Below are positions 1 to 10,396 of a DNA stretch of 64,000 nucleotides, piece after piece (positions within the stretch are counted from its first letter, which is position 1; the number at the start of each line of letters is the position of its first letter). Position numbers and translations under genes: made by a program. The notes beneath the pieces were generated by a model, which saw only the letters and a program-made list of their open reading frames with translations, had not been told where the DNA came from and ran no database searches. The stretch is from Lolium rigidum (lineage: Eukaryota > Streptophyta > Magnoliopsida > Poales > Poaceae), in the NCBI RefSeq assembly GCF_022539505.1, contig NC_061508.1:342005484-342069483 (forward strand), read 5' to 3'.

Positions 1-183
1 TTTCATGCTAGAGCCAAGCACATTGAGATAGACTTTCACTTTGTCAGAGAACGAGTGTTCAAGAAACAATTGGAGATTCGGTTCATTCCTTCCAAGGATC
101 AAGTTGCTGATGGTTTTACAAAACCACTACCTGTAAGGAATTTTGAAGAATTTAGATTTAATCTCAACTTGAGGAAGTTGTGA
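1..183 (+). pseudogene. Ty1/copia polyprotein, C-terminal end of RNase H (truncated by window edge)
   Basis: The frame opens at base 1 and ends at a TGA at 181-183, giving about 60 codons. It shows the conserved end of copia RNase H: a [12 protein letters not shown] stretch, then [18 protein letters not shown], which is typical of Ty1/copia elements. A short purine-rich tract (aagggaggg) follows the stop and leads into an LTR, the normal order at the 3' end of a plus-strand copia element. The rest of the element lies outside the window, so whether the full gene is intact cannot be judged. Confidence 0.9.
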
Positions 184-194
184 TTAAGGGAGGG

Positions 195-352
195 TGTTAG
201 AGATAGAGTTGTGTCTTGTTAAACACGAAAGATAGAGTCCCTGATTCTCTCCCTCTCCTCATTGTAATCTCTCATGTAACTCTTCTATATAAAGCAATAC
301 ACCAGGAGGGCTCGGATTATCCGAGTAGACCCTAAATCTACCTGATCTTACA
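195..352 (+). mobile_element. Short copia 3' LTR (about 158 bp)
   Basis: The segment starts TGTTAGAGATAG directly after the polypurine tract and appears to end at ...CTTACA. It contains a TATA-like tatataaag at 285-293. An LTR this short fits small-LTR copia lineages. The right edge is inferred from the TG...CA rule because the partner LTR is outside the window. Confidence 0.7.
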
Positions 353-577
353 CTCTACCCTAAAGATGGACCAGTGGTTCGATGGTTGTGATGGTTTCTG
401 AAGCGAGGGCAAAGATGCTCGTCAAGGGTCTGCTAAGCCGGTTCCGTGCTCCTGTTTTTGCCATAGGGTGACTCCGAGATGCCCTCGGTTTCCAATTGGT
501 GGTGTGCTTGTTTATGTTTTTAGGGTAGTGGCTCTGACGACATGTTACTTTACCCATTGTCAAGTTTGTAGGTATTG
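353..577. other. No gene seen
   Basis: Unique-looking sequence between the copia LTR and the next MITE. A 67-codon open frame on the minus strand has no recognisable motif and is not called. Confidence 0.5.
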
Positions 578-1127
578 AGTGAATTCCACTTTTTACTCCC
601 TAAAATCAACTTTGACCACTTTTTACCCAATTTAACGAAAAATTCTCATAACTATCCCATTTAACAAACTTTCATCCACTTTTTACCTCCTTTTATATTT
701 CCCCAATTCTAGATCCCTAGTCCGACGTGGCGTGTTGAAGTCAGTTTCTAAAGACGAGCCGAGCCGAACCGATTTAGCAAGTGGTGGTTTATTCTGGTCC
801 GATTTAGCCTAGGCCGGTCATACGGGTCGAGCTAGACCAGATTGCAATTACGTGTCCGTGGTTTAGCGTTAACAAGTAGAACTGAGATCTGGCCGGCCAG
901 AATAAACCGCCACTGTCTAAACTGGTTTGACTTGGCTCTAGAAGCTGACATGGATGTGACACCTCAGACTGAGAGTGGCAACCACAAGTTGGGATGGAGT
1001 AAAATATAAAAAAGGGTAAACGGTGGAAGAAAATTTGTTAAATGGAGTGGTTTTGAGAACTTTTTATTAAATTGGATAAAAGGTGGTACAAAGTTGATCT
1101 TGAAGAGTAAAAAAAGTGGAATTCACT
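578..1127. mobile_element. MITE-like element with long terminal inverted repeats (about 550 bp)
   Basis: The left end (AGTGAATTCCACTTTTTAC) and the reverse complement of the right end match and stay similar for roughly 120 bases: CAACTTTG, CCACTTTTTACC, CCAATTTAA and CATTTAACAAA recur in the same order. The middle carries no coding capacity. I could not find a convincing target site duplication, so the superfamily is open; long TIRs suggest a Mutator-type origin. Confidence 0.6.
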
Positions 1128-1213
1128 TTTATATAAATAAAAACCGTATGCACCGTTTTGATGCAGAGGCTGGGCTCCTCCATTTCGAAAACAGAAAAAA
1201 AAACACTTCATAT

Positions 1214-1800
1214 CTTTTTTTTTGAAGGAATCACAGTATATATTAAGCAGACAGGCCGCCTCTTTAAAAACCTCTCAGTCCCCTTCAGTACCCTGGGAGG
1301 AAAAGAGTGCGTCTCGAACCTGTCGCTTTCAACAAAGTTAGGTTACACCGTTTGCAACAATCTCCGCCACACAGGGCGGTGCTGCATTACATAGAGAGTC
1401 TCTAGCACTAGACTTCCCTAAGGAAGCAAGTCTATGAGCTGCAGCATTGCCTAAACAACCTACTTTCACTACTGTGATACCACCGTAGACCCTCGGAATA
1501 TCATGAGCCTGCATATATAGGTTCCAACATTCAGATCTATCCCTGTCATTTGCATTCAAAACCTGGACGGCTCGGAGGCAATCAGTTTCCAGAAAACTTT
1601 GACCTGCAAAATATTGGATTAGATGACCCAGGCCCTCAAGACAAGCTAGGACCTCAGCCTCCTCCGCACTCACACAGGAAGCTACATGTTTCCATTCAGT
1701 TCGTAGAACTCGACCCTAGGAGTCTCGTGCAATGATACCAATCCCAGTCTGCTTTGAAGCCGGATTCCAGCCCGCATCAACATTCACCTTGGTTCTATTT
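1214..1800 (-). pseudogene. RNase H-like (RVT_3 type) fragment of a 5'-truncated LINE
   Basis: Read on the minus strand from about 1795, the frame gives KVNVDAGWNP, then GIGIIARDS, an in-frame TAG, then an EWKHVASCVSAEEAEVLACLEG-type block, LETDCLRAVQVLN, and a final NAAAHRLASLG motif. These are the successive motifs of the plant RNase H-like domain found at the 3' end of many LINEs, with acidic residues at D (NVDAGW), E (AEEAEV) and D (LETD). The stop within the N-terminal third makes it non-functional. A run of nine T at 1214-1222 (A on the coding strand) may be the retroposon tail. It could instead derive from a host RNase H-like gene; the tail favours a LINE. Confidence 0.7.
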
Positions 1801-2394
1801 CAGGAATATTTGTCGTAGAGACATTATAAGCGCAGCAAGTTATAACACCGTATACAAATACGTTAAAAGTGGCATAGGACTATTACTCACATGGGTCGAA
1901 CCAGCTGGGAGACACCTTGCTCAGGATAAACTACGGCATGCTTTTAACTTCATATAAAATCCTCTCGATTGTAATTTTCTTTGCCATCGATTTGCTAGAT
2001 CTATGGGCACTAGAACGCTCTACCAAGTTCTGTAGATATTTCATACAAGGAGATGTAAACTCACCATAACAAATTAAGCGTGTAAATTAAAATTTTGATT
2101 AATCTGATACATTTGGCTTCCTTAAAATTACGATCAAATTTATTTACATACAACAATTTTTAAACATCTAAATTTAAAAAATAAATTTTACAAACAAATA
2201 CAATTTTAGTTTAAAAAATATAATCATATCTAAAATGAATGTATCACAAATACATATGTTATTGTACATGATTTTGTGTGACATAGTTAAATTGTTACTT
2301 CCCATAGTTGTTATTGTAAAATGATATTAATTCTAGTATTTATTTATTGATATATCAATAGATAAGGTCATTCATTTATTTGCAAAATGAGTTA
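1801..2394. other. AT-rich sequence, no gene seen
   Basis: No coding region, RNA gene or terminal repeat pair was recognised here. Confidence 0.5.
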
Positions 2395-2662
2395 CTCCCT
2401 CCGTTCCTTTCTATAATGCCTATTGTTTTTTCGCATTTGTTTCAGAATATAAGAGTAAATCTATACTTTTTTGCAAAGAACCCCTTCCACCGATCAGGTC
2501 AAGTCCAGAAAATCTAGAAACCGATCTGGTCATGTATTTCTGAGATCTGTTTTCAGTTTCCTATTTTATTTGTGATATCGCTAGAGGGTTATGTGTGAAA
2601 AATGGCTCGCGCTAATTTCCGTGCCAAAAAACAATAGGCACTATAGAAAGGAACGGAGGGAG
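2395..2662. mobile_element. Stowaway MITE (Tc1/mariner type), 268 bp
   Basis: The left end CTCCCTCCGTTCCTTTCTAT and the right end ATAGAAAGGAACGGAGGGAG are near-perfect inverted repeats that extend inwards through AATAGGCACTAT/ATAATGCCTATTG. A TA dinucleotide flanks each end (2393-2394 and 2663-2664), the target duplication expected of Stowaway. A longer relative lies at 9280-9772. Confidence 0.93.
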
Positions 2663-2670
2663 TATTAGAA

Positions 2671-3790
2671 AGCGAAAAAGTTTAGTGTAAATGGGGTCAT
2701 GTGGTTGATTTTCACTCTTCCGGTGCCTAAATCTAAGAATTGTTCCATGCAGCCGGGTGAACTGGTTCGGTTTCTGAATGTGCATTACTTTGTGTTCGGG
2801 TTACTTAGTGTTCTGGTGTTAATAGGTTATGTGGAAATGATTTTGTTTAGTTACTTTTCTTCCGTGAAATTGCTGGGTATCACCATGTATGTTTCCACTC
2901 GGTTCATGAGACGATTTCTATTCTGTTTTATCAGTAAAAAGAAAGGAAAAATTTGTGCTCCAAAATCTCGAGCCACGATGACCGCCGGATCGGTCTTCAT
3001 GATCACCACTTGAGAGCTCCTATGGCGGGATGCATGCGAGCGGTTCGCCAGCCCATACGCCTGCCGGACCTGCCTCCATGGCCGCCGCATGAGAACGGCT
3101 TGCCGGCCTCTTCGCCCAGAGGATCCACCTCTGTGACTAACGCTCGTGAGCGGCTCGCTGGCCCCACCTTGGCACCTCTGCGATAGTAGTGGTGTTGTTG
3201 AATCGAAGACGCTGGAGGTGGAATAAACTAGCGAAAAAGTTTAGTGTAAATGGGGTCATGTGGTTGATTTTCACTCTTCCGGTGCCTAAATCTAAGAATT
3301 GTTCCATGCAGCCGGGTGAACTGGTTCGGTTTCTGAATGTGCATTACTTTGTGTTCGGGTTACTTAGTGTTCTGGTGTTAATAGGTTATGTGGAAATGGT
3401 TTTGTTTAGTTACTTTTCTTCCGTGAAATTGCTGGGTATCACCATGTATGTTTCCACTCGGTTCATGAGACGATTTCTATTCTGTTTTATCAGTAAAAAG
3501 AAAGGAAAAATTTGTGCTCCAAAATCTCGAGCCACGATGACCGCCGGATCGGTCTTCATGATCACCACTTGAGAGCTCCTATGGCGGGATGCATGCGAGC
3601 GGTTCGCCAGCCCATACGCCTGCCGGACCTGCCTCCATGGCCGCCGCATGAGAACGGCTTGCCGGCCTCTTCGCCCAGAGGATCCACCTCTGTGACTAAC
3701 GCTCGTGAGCGGCTCGCTGGCCCCACCTTGGCACCTCTGCGATAGTAGTGGTGTTGTTGAATCGAAGACGCTGGAGGTGGAATAAACTAG
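2671..3790. repeat. Near-identical 559-bp tandem duplication (two units)
   Basis: Unit 1 covers about 2671-3229 and unit 2 about 3230-3788. Every landmark repeats at an offset of exactly 559 bases. By eye the units differ at very few positions, such as GGAAATGATTTTG versus GGAAATGGTTTTG. Each unit holds overlapping open frames of 77 to 127 codons, one running through the junction, but none resembles a known family and none is called as a gene. The first unit starts eight bases after the Stowaway at 2395-2662. Confidence 0.95.
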
Positions 3791-4023
3791 TTTAAAAAAA
3801 AAAATCTAAAACATCTTATATTAATGTACGGGCCTACTGGGAAGCAGATTGGTTCCAGCCTCCATCGCCCAATTCTCAAAACAAAAAGGCAAGCGATGTA
3901 CTGTATTGGTGAATCGCAGCAGAATCCACCTCCCACTCGCCGCTGCCGATCTGCTCCCCCGTTCCACCTGCAACAAAATCTCTTCGATTCACAACACAGT
4001 GGCTTGCAACTTAAGCTGACATG

Positions 4024-5130
4024 TGATTATTTCCCCCCCTCTCTGCTCTCCTCCATCTACAGTAGCCTTGAGGGGCTTCCACCGTTGACCGGGCCGCCGA
4101 CGGCCGCTCCGCCAGGCTAGCTGGCCGGAGTTGGTCTGGTGCAGGTGCCGGAGTAGATAGGTTGTAGATCTGTAGTTTTTCTGGTTTTTTGGCTTCATGC
4201 CTGTGTCTGGGCGTATGCCCCGTAGATGGAGCGCCGCCGTGGATCTTCTCCGCCAGATCTCCGGCGTCCTAGGGGTGCTCCTCCTTCTGCTCCTGCTCCG
4301 GTGGTCAGAGCCTTGGGCGGAGCAGCGCAGCACCAGCTCCTCCTCCAATAAGGCGTCTCTGAGCCTTCTTCTGCTCCGGAGAAGCTGCCGAGCTGGGAGA
4401 TCTCTCGGCCATGGAGGCTTTGAGAGATCTACCAGCGAGGGAGCAGGATGGATCTTCGCTTACCGCTCGGCCGGCCTTGGTGGCGAGGGGGTGCGTAGGC
4501 GGTGTTTCTCAGCTCTGGATCTTGCAAGGAGTCTGGCTCGCCGGAGCGGGTCGGTGAAGAACAGTTCGGAAGGGCGCTGGCTCCTGGCCTGCCGCGGTGG
4601 CGAGGAGGAGGCTTTTGCTCGGCCGGATCTGCTTTTCTTCAACCGAGCATCGGCTTCTTCACGGGTTCTTCTTCATCGAGCTCAACCACGTGGAGGACTT
4701 GCTTGCCTCCACGATCTTCCGCCGGCATGGCGGCTCTTCTACAACCTCCGGTTCGGAGGCCTCTATTCCTAGGCTGGCCGGGGCTCGGCGTCCAGATTCC
4801 ACCAAGTGGTTCGTCCCCGGTGGTCTCCTGGCGTCCAGCGGCGACGGAGTTACGCCGGATTTGGGTGTTCGAGCATATGCGCCCTGTTCCTCCATGGCGA
4901 CACTTTGAGGACGCCGGCGTCTGGTGGCGGAGCATCTCAGGGACCTGATTGCGTTTTTATTTCTTGTCCCAGGGTGTGTATTGTAAAGTGTGAGGGCCTT
5001 TCTTCAAATCTCAGGTTTCTCAGGACGATAGATGCCAAAGGGCCTCACTGTAATATTTACCTGCCACGTCTGATATGAATGAAATTCTGGGGCCTTCTAG
5101 GCCCTACTTCCTGTTCAAAAAAAAAAAAAA
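4024..5130 (+). mobile_element. Non-autonomous non-LTR retroposon with poly(A) and target site duplication
   Basis: The segment ends in a run of 14 A (5117-5130). The 9-base word GCTGACATG occurs immediately before the segment (4015-4023) and again right after the A run (5131-5139); two extra A may belong to it. That is a target site duplication, so the ends are well fixed. The interior is GC-rich, with frames up to 191 codons that show no reverse transcriptase or other known domain. A TAATATTTACC/AATGAAATTCTGG stretch before the tail looks like a transcript 3' end. It may be a LINE-derived element with only untranslated and gag-proximal sequence, or a retroposed host transcript. An element of the same style lies at 56117-56807. 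Confidence 0.75.
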
Positions 5131-5139
5131 GCTGACATG

Positions 5140-6807
5140 CTGTATCGACCACTGTTGACGTTACGGAGGCGAGATAAGGCCGAGAGATGTCGTACGTATC
5201 TACCAAAGAGGCCAGAACACTCGACATGGAACCGATCTATGTGTGCAGTGGCCAACGCCATGTGGTGGCTTCGTCCCAAATCCCAAGCAACGTGTGTCCG
5301 AGAGCCTGTGTCCGTTGCCTGACAGTCAAGCGTGCTTGCCTTTCAATCTTCACATGGCGTGCCCTGCCCTGCCTGCAGCAGCCAATTTACGAGCTCCATG
5401 CATTGATTCATGCATGCAGTGCGACGCGATGACTGGAGGTCTCCATCAACTCCGGTCAGCTCGCATTTTCGTACTACCTAGCAGCTAGCTAGATGCTGTC
5501 CTTTTGTTCATGGATTTGGACTGCAATTCATTTCTTGGAATAGTTTTTGGAGATCTCTGGTGCCATGTGACAACAGATAAGTCCTTGGAGGGTGTTTGGT
5601 ACTGGTTGACTAGCAGGAATAGGAAATGGGAGATATGAGCTGTGGTCGTGTTGACACGGCATGTGCCGTATATATATACAAGCACACATATATATGTATA
5701 CATACACCGTCATAGAGACATTATAATCTATAAACACGGCAAGTTGAATATACCACATATATCAAAAACAGATCTCAGTGTCTCGGTGCCTTGGTTTCAC
5801 ATCTGTTCAAACCAGGAAATTCCCAAATGTGCAGACAGGCAGCCATCCACATGCTAATAATGCAACCTAGTACCTGTAACCTGTACTGATGTAGTACGAT
5901 ACGATGGCTTATGTTCTGGTTATTTGTAGTTAACGGTTTCTGAGGCAATGTTTCCGGCGAGAATGTAAGCTAGTATATGATTAATTAGTTGCTTCTAGGT
6001 GCAAGCAAAGTTGTGGAAAGATGGTGTGCGAAATCTTCCCACGCAAAGCATCGTCAGCCACAGTAGCCGCATGCATTTGCCATCTCTACTGTCCAAGATT
6101 TCTGCACATGGCTGTGTGCTCCACAAAATTCTTTTTCGGTGGCAATACAGGTTCAATGAGTCAATTCTGCAGAAGAATTACAATATTCCATTCTTCTTGC
6201 GTCCTTATTTATCCAAGACCCCACCTTTTGGAAGATTATTCCCGATTCTTCCACAAGTTTATGGAGAGAGGTGTCTTGGCTCCCAATCCCAAGCTCCAGT
6301 GCCGTTAGTAGTTTAAAATATTTGAAATGGTATTTTGAAGTCAAAACTCACAAAATAGTAGCTCTAAAAATCACAAAATAGTAGCTCTAAAATCTTGTAT
6401 GGACTAACATAGCACATACAAGACATGTATATGTACTTTTACGATATATTTTTTCAGCATTTTTGAGACCTGAAAATAAATATTTGGATTAAAAAATGCA
6501 ATCACTAGAGCTTGGCAGCTAATAGTGTTTTTCGAATTTCATCTTCTTATTCGAATTTGGAGGGAGAAACATATCTAATGCTGTTGTGCTACCGTGCTCC
6601 AAAGACAGGGTAGCATAAATAAAATAAAATAAACAAGAAGTAGAGTCGCTTGACATGGACATTTCATCACGGACGCCACAAAATTTCACGATTCTCCTTG
6701 TAAAACACAGTAAAAATAAGAACGTCAGTCATGAGCACTTGCTGAAAATGTAGTGGCATGTCCATTTTGAATCTCGCACTATATACGGATTTCTTCTTGC
6801 TGTGTAA
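5140..6807. other. Intergenic sequence, no gene seen
   Basis: Only short unsupported frames occur. Around 6344-6395 a unit containing TCACAAAATAGTAGCTCTAA is repeated twice in tandem. Nothing else was recognised. Confidence 0.5.
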
Positions 6808-6974
6808 CAGTAGCGGAGCTTGACAAATAAATCAGGGCATGCCAAAATATTTTTTTAGAGAGAAAACACTAGGGAAAAGCAGGATTAGATCAGACTAATT
6901 ATGTTTTAGGACTGAATAATAGGATAGATGGGCGGACCATGGCGTAGGTTTGCTTAAACTAAGATCCGCCACTG
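6808..6974. mobile_element. hAT-type MITE, 167 bp
   Basis: The left end CAGTAGCGGAGCTTGAC and the reverse complement of the right end (CAGTGGCGGATCTTAGT) are imperfect inverted repeats. The 8-base word CTGTGTAA flanks both sides (6800-6807 and 6975-6982). CAG-starting TIRs with an 8-bp duplication are diagnostic of hAT. There is no coding capacity. Confidence 0.88.
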
Positions 6975-6982
6975 CTGTGTAA

Positions 6983-7804
6983 AGATCATGTTTGGTAGTA
7001 AGAAATTAACATTACGATTGGTATTATATACATAGGTACAGGGCGCCAATCAACACGACTGTTTCACAACATGTTTTGATTTCCTACTATGTCTTGCGAG
7101 CACTGCATATCCGTTGGTTCGTTGCCGGAACATACATCGCCCAATAATCATTATTCGGAATTCCCAAGCTTTAAGTGGCCACCAAATGGTGCAGAGAGCA
7201 CACTGTATGGGAGTGTATGCTTGAACCTCACTACCAAAGAACCCATATCTCTCTGGGTAGCGATTCTGAATCCAATGGGGCATGCTTGTCTAGCCAAGTA
7301 CATCAAACAGTAAAACCATGACAGAGGTAGCTATGCAGCATAGATATACAGGGAACAAAACAGAGATAAAAGAGCACTGCATTGCATCTCCAGTTCTTGG
7401 AACAAACAGATTCCATTTGCAGTACAACACTCATCCATTTCAGAAACATGAGGTTAACCATATGGCTTACATGATTGCTGCCAAGACCTCAAAAATCCCT
7501 AGCAAAAGAAGGAAGATGCTCCATTGCAAACTACTGAACTACCAGAGCTAGATCTAGAGCTAGAGCTAGATGAGCACTGAAAAGAAGAAAGAAAACATAA
7601 TACCACCGCTAATCCCCACAAGACAGCAGGTGCTAAAATTGCTGAGCTGGCGAAATCCCCGTCCTACCCTCAACCGACCCTGCAAGCCCTCCCTCTGTAC
7701 AACATCCCACGCAGGGGCAGGTCGGTAAAAGTGCAGCAGCTGGCACTTGGCTCTGCTCCGCTGGTTCATCACCGATTTGCTTTCAGGGGAAGAAGGGTGG
7801 TAGG
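6983..7804. other. 3' flank and probable 3' UTR of the SAUR gene
   Basis: No further gene is seen. The part next to 7804 is likely the 3' untranslated region of the SAUR transcript (minus strand), but no poly(A) site could be fixed. Confidence 0.45.
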
Positions 7805-8218
7805 CTAGTGGTAGAACGGCGCGTCGTCGTCGGCGTCGGAGAGGCCGAGGAGGAGGCAGCGGAAGTCGGCGACGGCGCAGGGGATGCGGAGCGCGCCCGG
7901 GTGGCCGTACCCGTACTCCTGCGCGGCGCGCCGGAGCAGCGCCGCGAACGGCGGCCGGCCCAGCAGCTCGGCGCGCACGGCGAAGCGCTCCACGGGCCCG
8001 CCCTCCTCGCCGACGCACACCGGCACGTGCCCCTCCGGCACGCGCGCGCTGCTGCCGAGCCGCCGCGCGCCGAAGAAGGAGGACGAGGACGGTGAGGAAG
8101 CCGCGGCGGAGGAGGCCTTCGCTGCCGCGGCGTCGGAGCGGAGCGGCTGGTACGCGCCGGTGGCGGTGCATGCGTCGGCCGCGGCCACGCGGGAGAGCCG
8201 TCTGAGCAGGCGCTTCAT
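7805..8218 (-). CDS. SAUR-family (small auxin-up RNA) protein, single exon, 137 aa
   Basis: The product has the SAUR core: an N-terminal basic stretch (MKRLLRRLSRV), an Ala/Ser-rich spacer, then RVPEGHVPVCVGEE at about residues 71-84, RFAVRAELLGRPPF, LLRRAAQEYGYGHPG and LRIPC, ending in a short acidic tail (DADDDAPFYH). SAURs are plant-specific proteins of about 90-180 residues; known members inhibit PP2C.D phosphatases and so activate plasma-membrane H+-ATPases in auxin-driven growth. The start at 8218 is preferred over an in-frame ATG at 8371 because the TATA box (8381-8387) sits only about ten bases upstream of the latter, so transcription should begin after it. The coding region is very GC-rich and intronless, both usual for grass SAURs. 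No tandem SAUR neighbours are present, although the family is often clustered. This is the only intact host gene recognised in the window. Confidence 0.93.
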   Translation of the reverse strand: MKRLLRRLSRVAAADACTATGAYQPLRSDAAAAKASSAAASSPSSSSFFGARRLGSSARVPEGHVPVCVGEEGGPVERFAVRAELLGRPPFAALLRRAAQEYGYGHPGALRIPCAVADFRCLLLGLSDADDDAPFYH

Positions 8219-8380
8219 GGTTCCGTTGTGCTTCGGTGGACGCCGGCGGCCTTTCTTGGGAATGGAGCTGGGGAGGCGGCGGTGGCCGGTTCTTGTTCTT
8301 GCTGAGGCGGAGGCGAGGAGGAACGCTTGAGCTGGGAGGACACGGAGGAGCGTTTGTACCGGGGTGGCCATGGTGGCTCC

Positions 8381-8387
8381 TTATATA
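8381..8387 (-). promoter_or_regulatory. TATA box of the SAUR gene
   Basis: TATATAA on the minus strand, 163 bases upstream of the chosen ATG. Transcription would start near 8350, giving a 5' leader of roughly 130 bases. It decides the start codon choice for the SAUR gene. Confidence 0.7.
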
Positions 8388-8399
8388 ACGGAAGAGGTG

Positions 8400-9279
8400 G
8401 TGGGAGTTATGCATTGCGGAATGCAAAGGTCTTTACGCCATTATTTTTCATCGTTGGCATTCGCTCATTCTTTACTCGGAATGGAATGCAATATTTATTT
8501 TCTCGGCTGCTTGGGGTACACGAGACTACTATACTCGGAATGGGATGGAGCGATTTGGCCACGTTTTGTTCAAATTTGGCATACAATGAACTAGCATAGC
8601 TGTGCAAGGGCAACCACTTATTGCAATGGTTTGAACCGAGCAGGTGCAACAAATAATGTGCAACTCAACATGCATCATATGGCATCGTTTCTTGATCCTC
8701 GGGTTCCCATTTGCGCTCATTTTCCATCTTCTATTCTAATTCACTACAGTTTTTCTTCTACGGAGTGTTGTTTCGCCTTAATTAAGATCGTGGCGAGGCA
8801 CCTCCCTTTCCCATTATTTTGTGTTGCATGTGAAGGTTCCTTCGACTGTTTTGCCAAACAAACATAATGTCGCATGTGCTGATCGAAGTTGCCATCCAAT
8901 CTTTTCTCTAAAGGGTGGCTAAGCCTAGTTTGATTACATCTACAATAGACTAGTTAATTGTTGTTTTATGATTTTTGTATTGTGGCTTCTTATTAATTAG
9001 TTTGTGGCTCCTTGTGAAATTTAGAAAATATGGATGTGTTCTATCCAATTGTAGAGGACATGTGTCTCCTACATCATGTAGGTTCATAGTTGTCGAAAAG
9101 TGTCACTGGTTCTCGAGCTCTATTGATCTCTTCATTTTAATATAAATTCAAAAAACCATATTTATATGTTTCAAAGAAATCTAGATCTAGTCAGTGGTCT
9201 AATCAAGCATGGAAAACATCAATGCAATACTTTTTGTATTGTGAACTACACAAAAATAATAAAATCTGATAAAAAAATA
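8400..9279. other. Upstream region of the SAUR gene, no other gene seen
   Basis: AT-richer sequence with only short unsupported frames. I did not find a clear TGTCTC-type auxin response element, but the scan was by eye. Confidence 0.4.
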
Positions 9280-9772
9280 CTCTCTCCGTTCCTTTTTATA
9301 ATGCCTATTGTTTTTTCGCAATTGTTTCAGAATATAAGAGGAAAGCTGTGTTTTTTTTGCAAATAACCCCTTCCACCGATTTGTTTCCGTCTAGAAAATC
9401 TGGAACGAATCTGTTCACGTTGAGAAAATCTGGTATGCAATCACGTAGAGAAAATCTGAACGTGATATTAGGAAGGAGTAGATCATGCACGCGTCTGTTA
9501 AGGAAACAGCAAATACAGATCACGTGAGATTAGGAAGGAGTAGTCTTTGTAAAAGTAGCCTTGATCTGTACGTGGGAGTATATCACGCGCGTGTCGTTAA
9601 GGCAAGTGTATTTCTCACGGAACGGCCGCGTAGGGAGGAGATCACGTCTCCGATCTGTTTCCAGTTTCCTTTTTTTTCTCTCAAATAGCGCTGGGGTTTT
9701 GTGTCAATAAATTTGCTTGCGCTAATTTCCATGCCAAAAAACAATAGGCACTATAGAAAGGAACGGAGGGAG
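9280..9772. mobile_element. Stowaway-family element, enlarged (493 bp)
   Basis: The ends match the element at 2395-2662 (TCCGTTCCTTTTTATAATGC left, ATAGAAAGGAACGGAGGGAG right) and TA flanks both sides (9278-9279, 9773-9774). Its interior is about 225 bp longer. It includes an internal repeat of GAGATTAGGAAGGAGTAG-like sequence and alternating CACGTG/GCGCGTG-rich blocks around 9400-9640. Confidence 0.88.
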
Positions 9773-10396
9773 TAGATATTTGGAAATATACACTTTTAGA
9801 TCTATACATTTGTTAATTTTGTGTATCTCAGAATCCAAAGTATTTGAAATTGAAATTGAAATTGATATCATTGGCTACATGAAGATGTTTTTTGAAACTC
9901 GAAAATGTAATTTTCGACAATTTTAAAACTAGGGCATCACTGATGTCCCGGAGCCAAAAATCTCCACTTTGAGTAGAATGTGAGCCCCAATATTATGTTT
10001 TGTAACAGAAATGGTAAGTATCTGCATAAGTAAAGGGTTTGGGGGAAGGAAGGGTGCGCATAGCCCAGCAGATAAATTTTTTTGTTCAATGCCAGCAGAG
10101 AGGAATTGAATAGGGTGGTGAGGTACAAGTGCGGGTACGGTTGGAGTACCCGGAAGGTACAAGGGGCAAGAAGCCGGTGGGGTGGGCCCGGCATGGTCTT
10201 AACCAGCACCCGGTTTAGCTCCGACCGATGGGATTCGCGCGCGGTCACGCTCCTGCTTGGCTGGACCGGGCCTCTTCCGTAGTCCCGCTCGTACGGTAGG
10301 CTCGTGGAGTCTGAGGCGGAAACCGAGGTTTTGCTGTCATCGTGGAGCCCGCCTACTGATCTGGCACATGCAGGAGAGAGAAGAGCAAGCGATTAA

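Noticed and set aside
2699..3745. Repeated small frames (MWLIFTLPVPK... and MCSKISSHDD...) as duplicated genes
   Set aside because: They repeat only because the DNA is tandemly duplicated; no promoter, no known motif, and overlapping frames in both strands are equally long.
4197..4772. 191-codon frame that could pass for a membrane or secreted protein
   Set aside because: It lies inside a poly(A)-tailed, duplication-flanked retroposon and has no recognisable domain; GC-rich sequence gives long frames by chance.
7566..8426. 286-codon minus-strand frame over the SAUR locus
   Set aside because: Different frame from the SAUR protein, Arg/Pro-rich shadow of GC-rich coding sequence.
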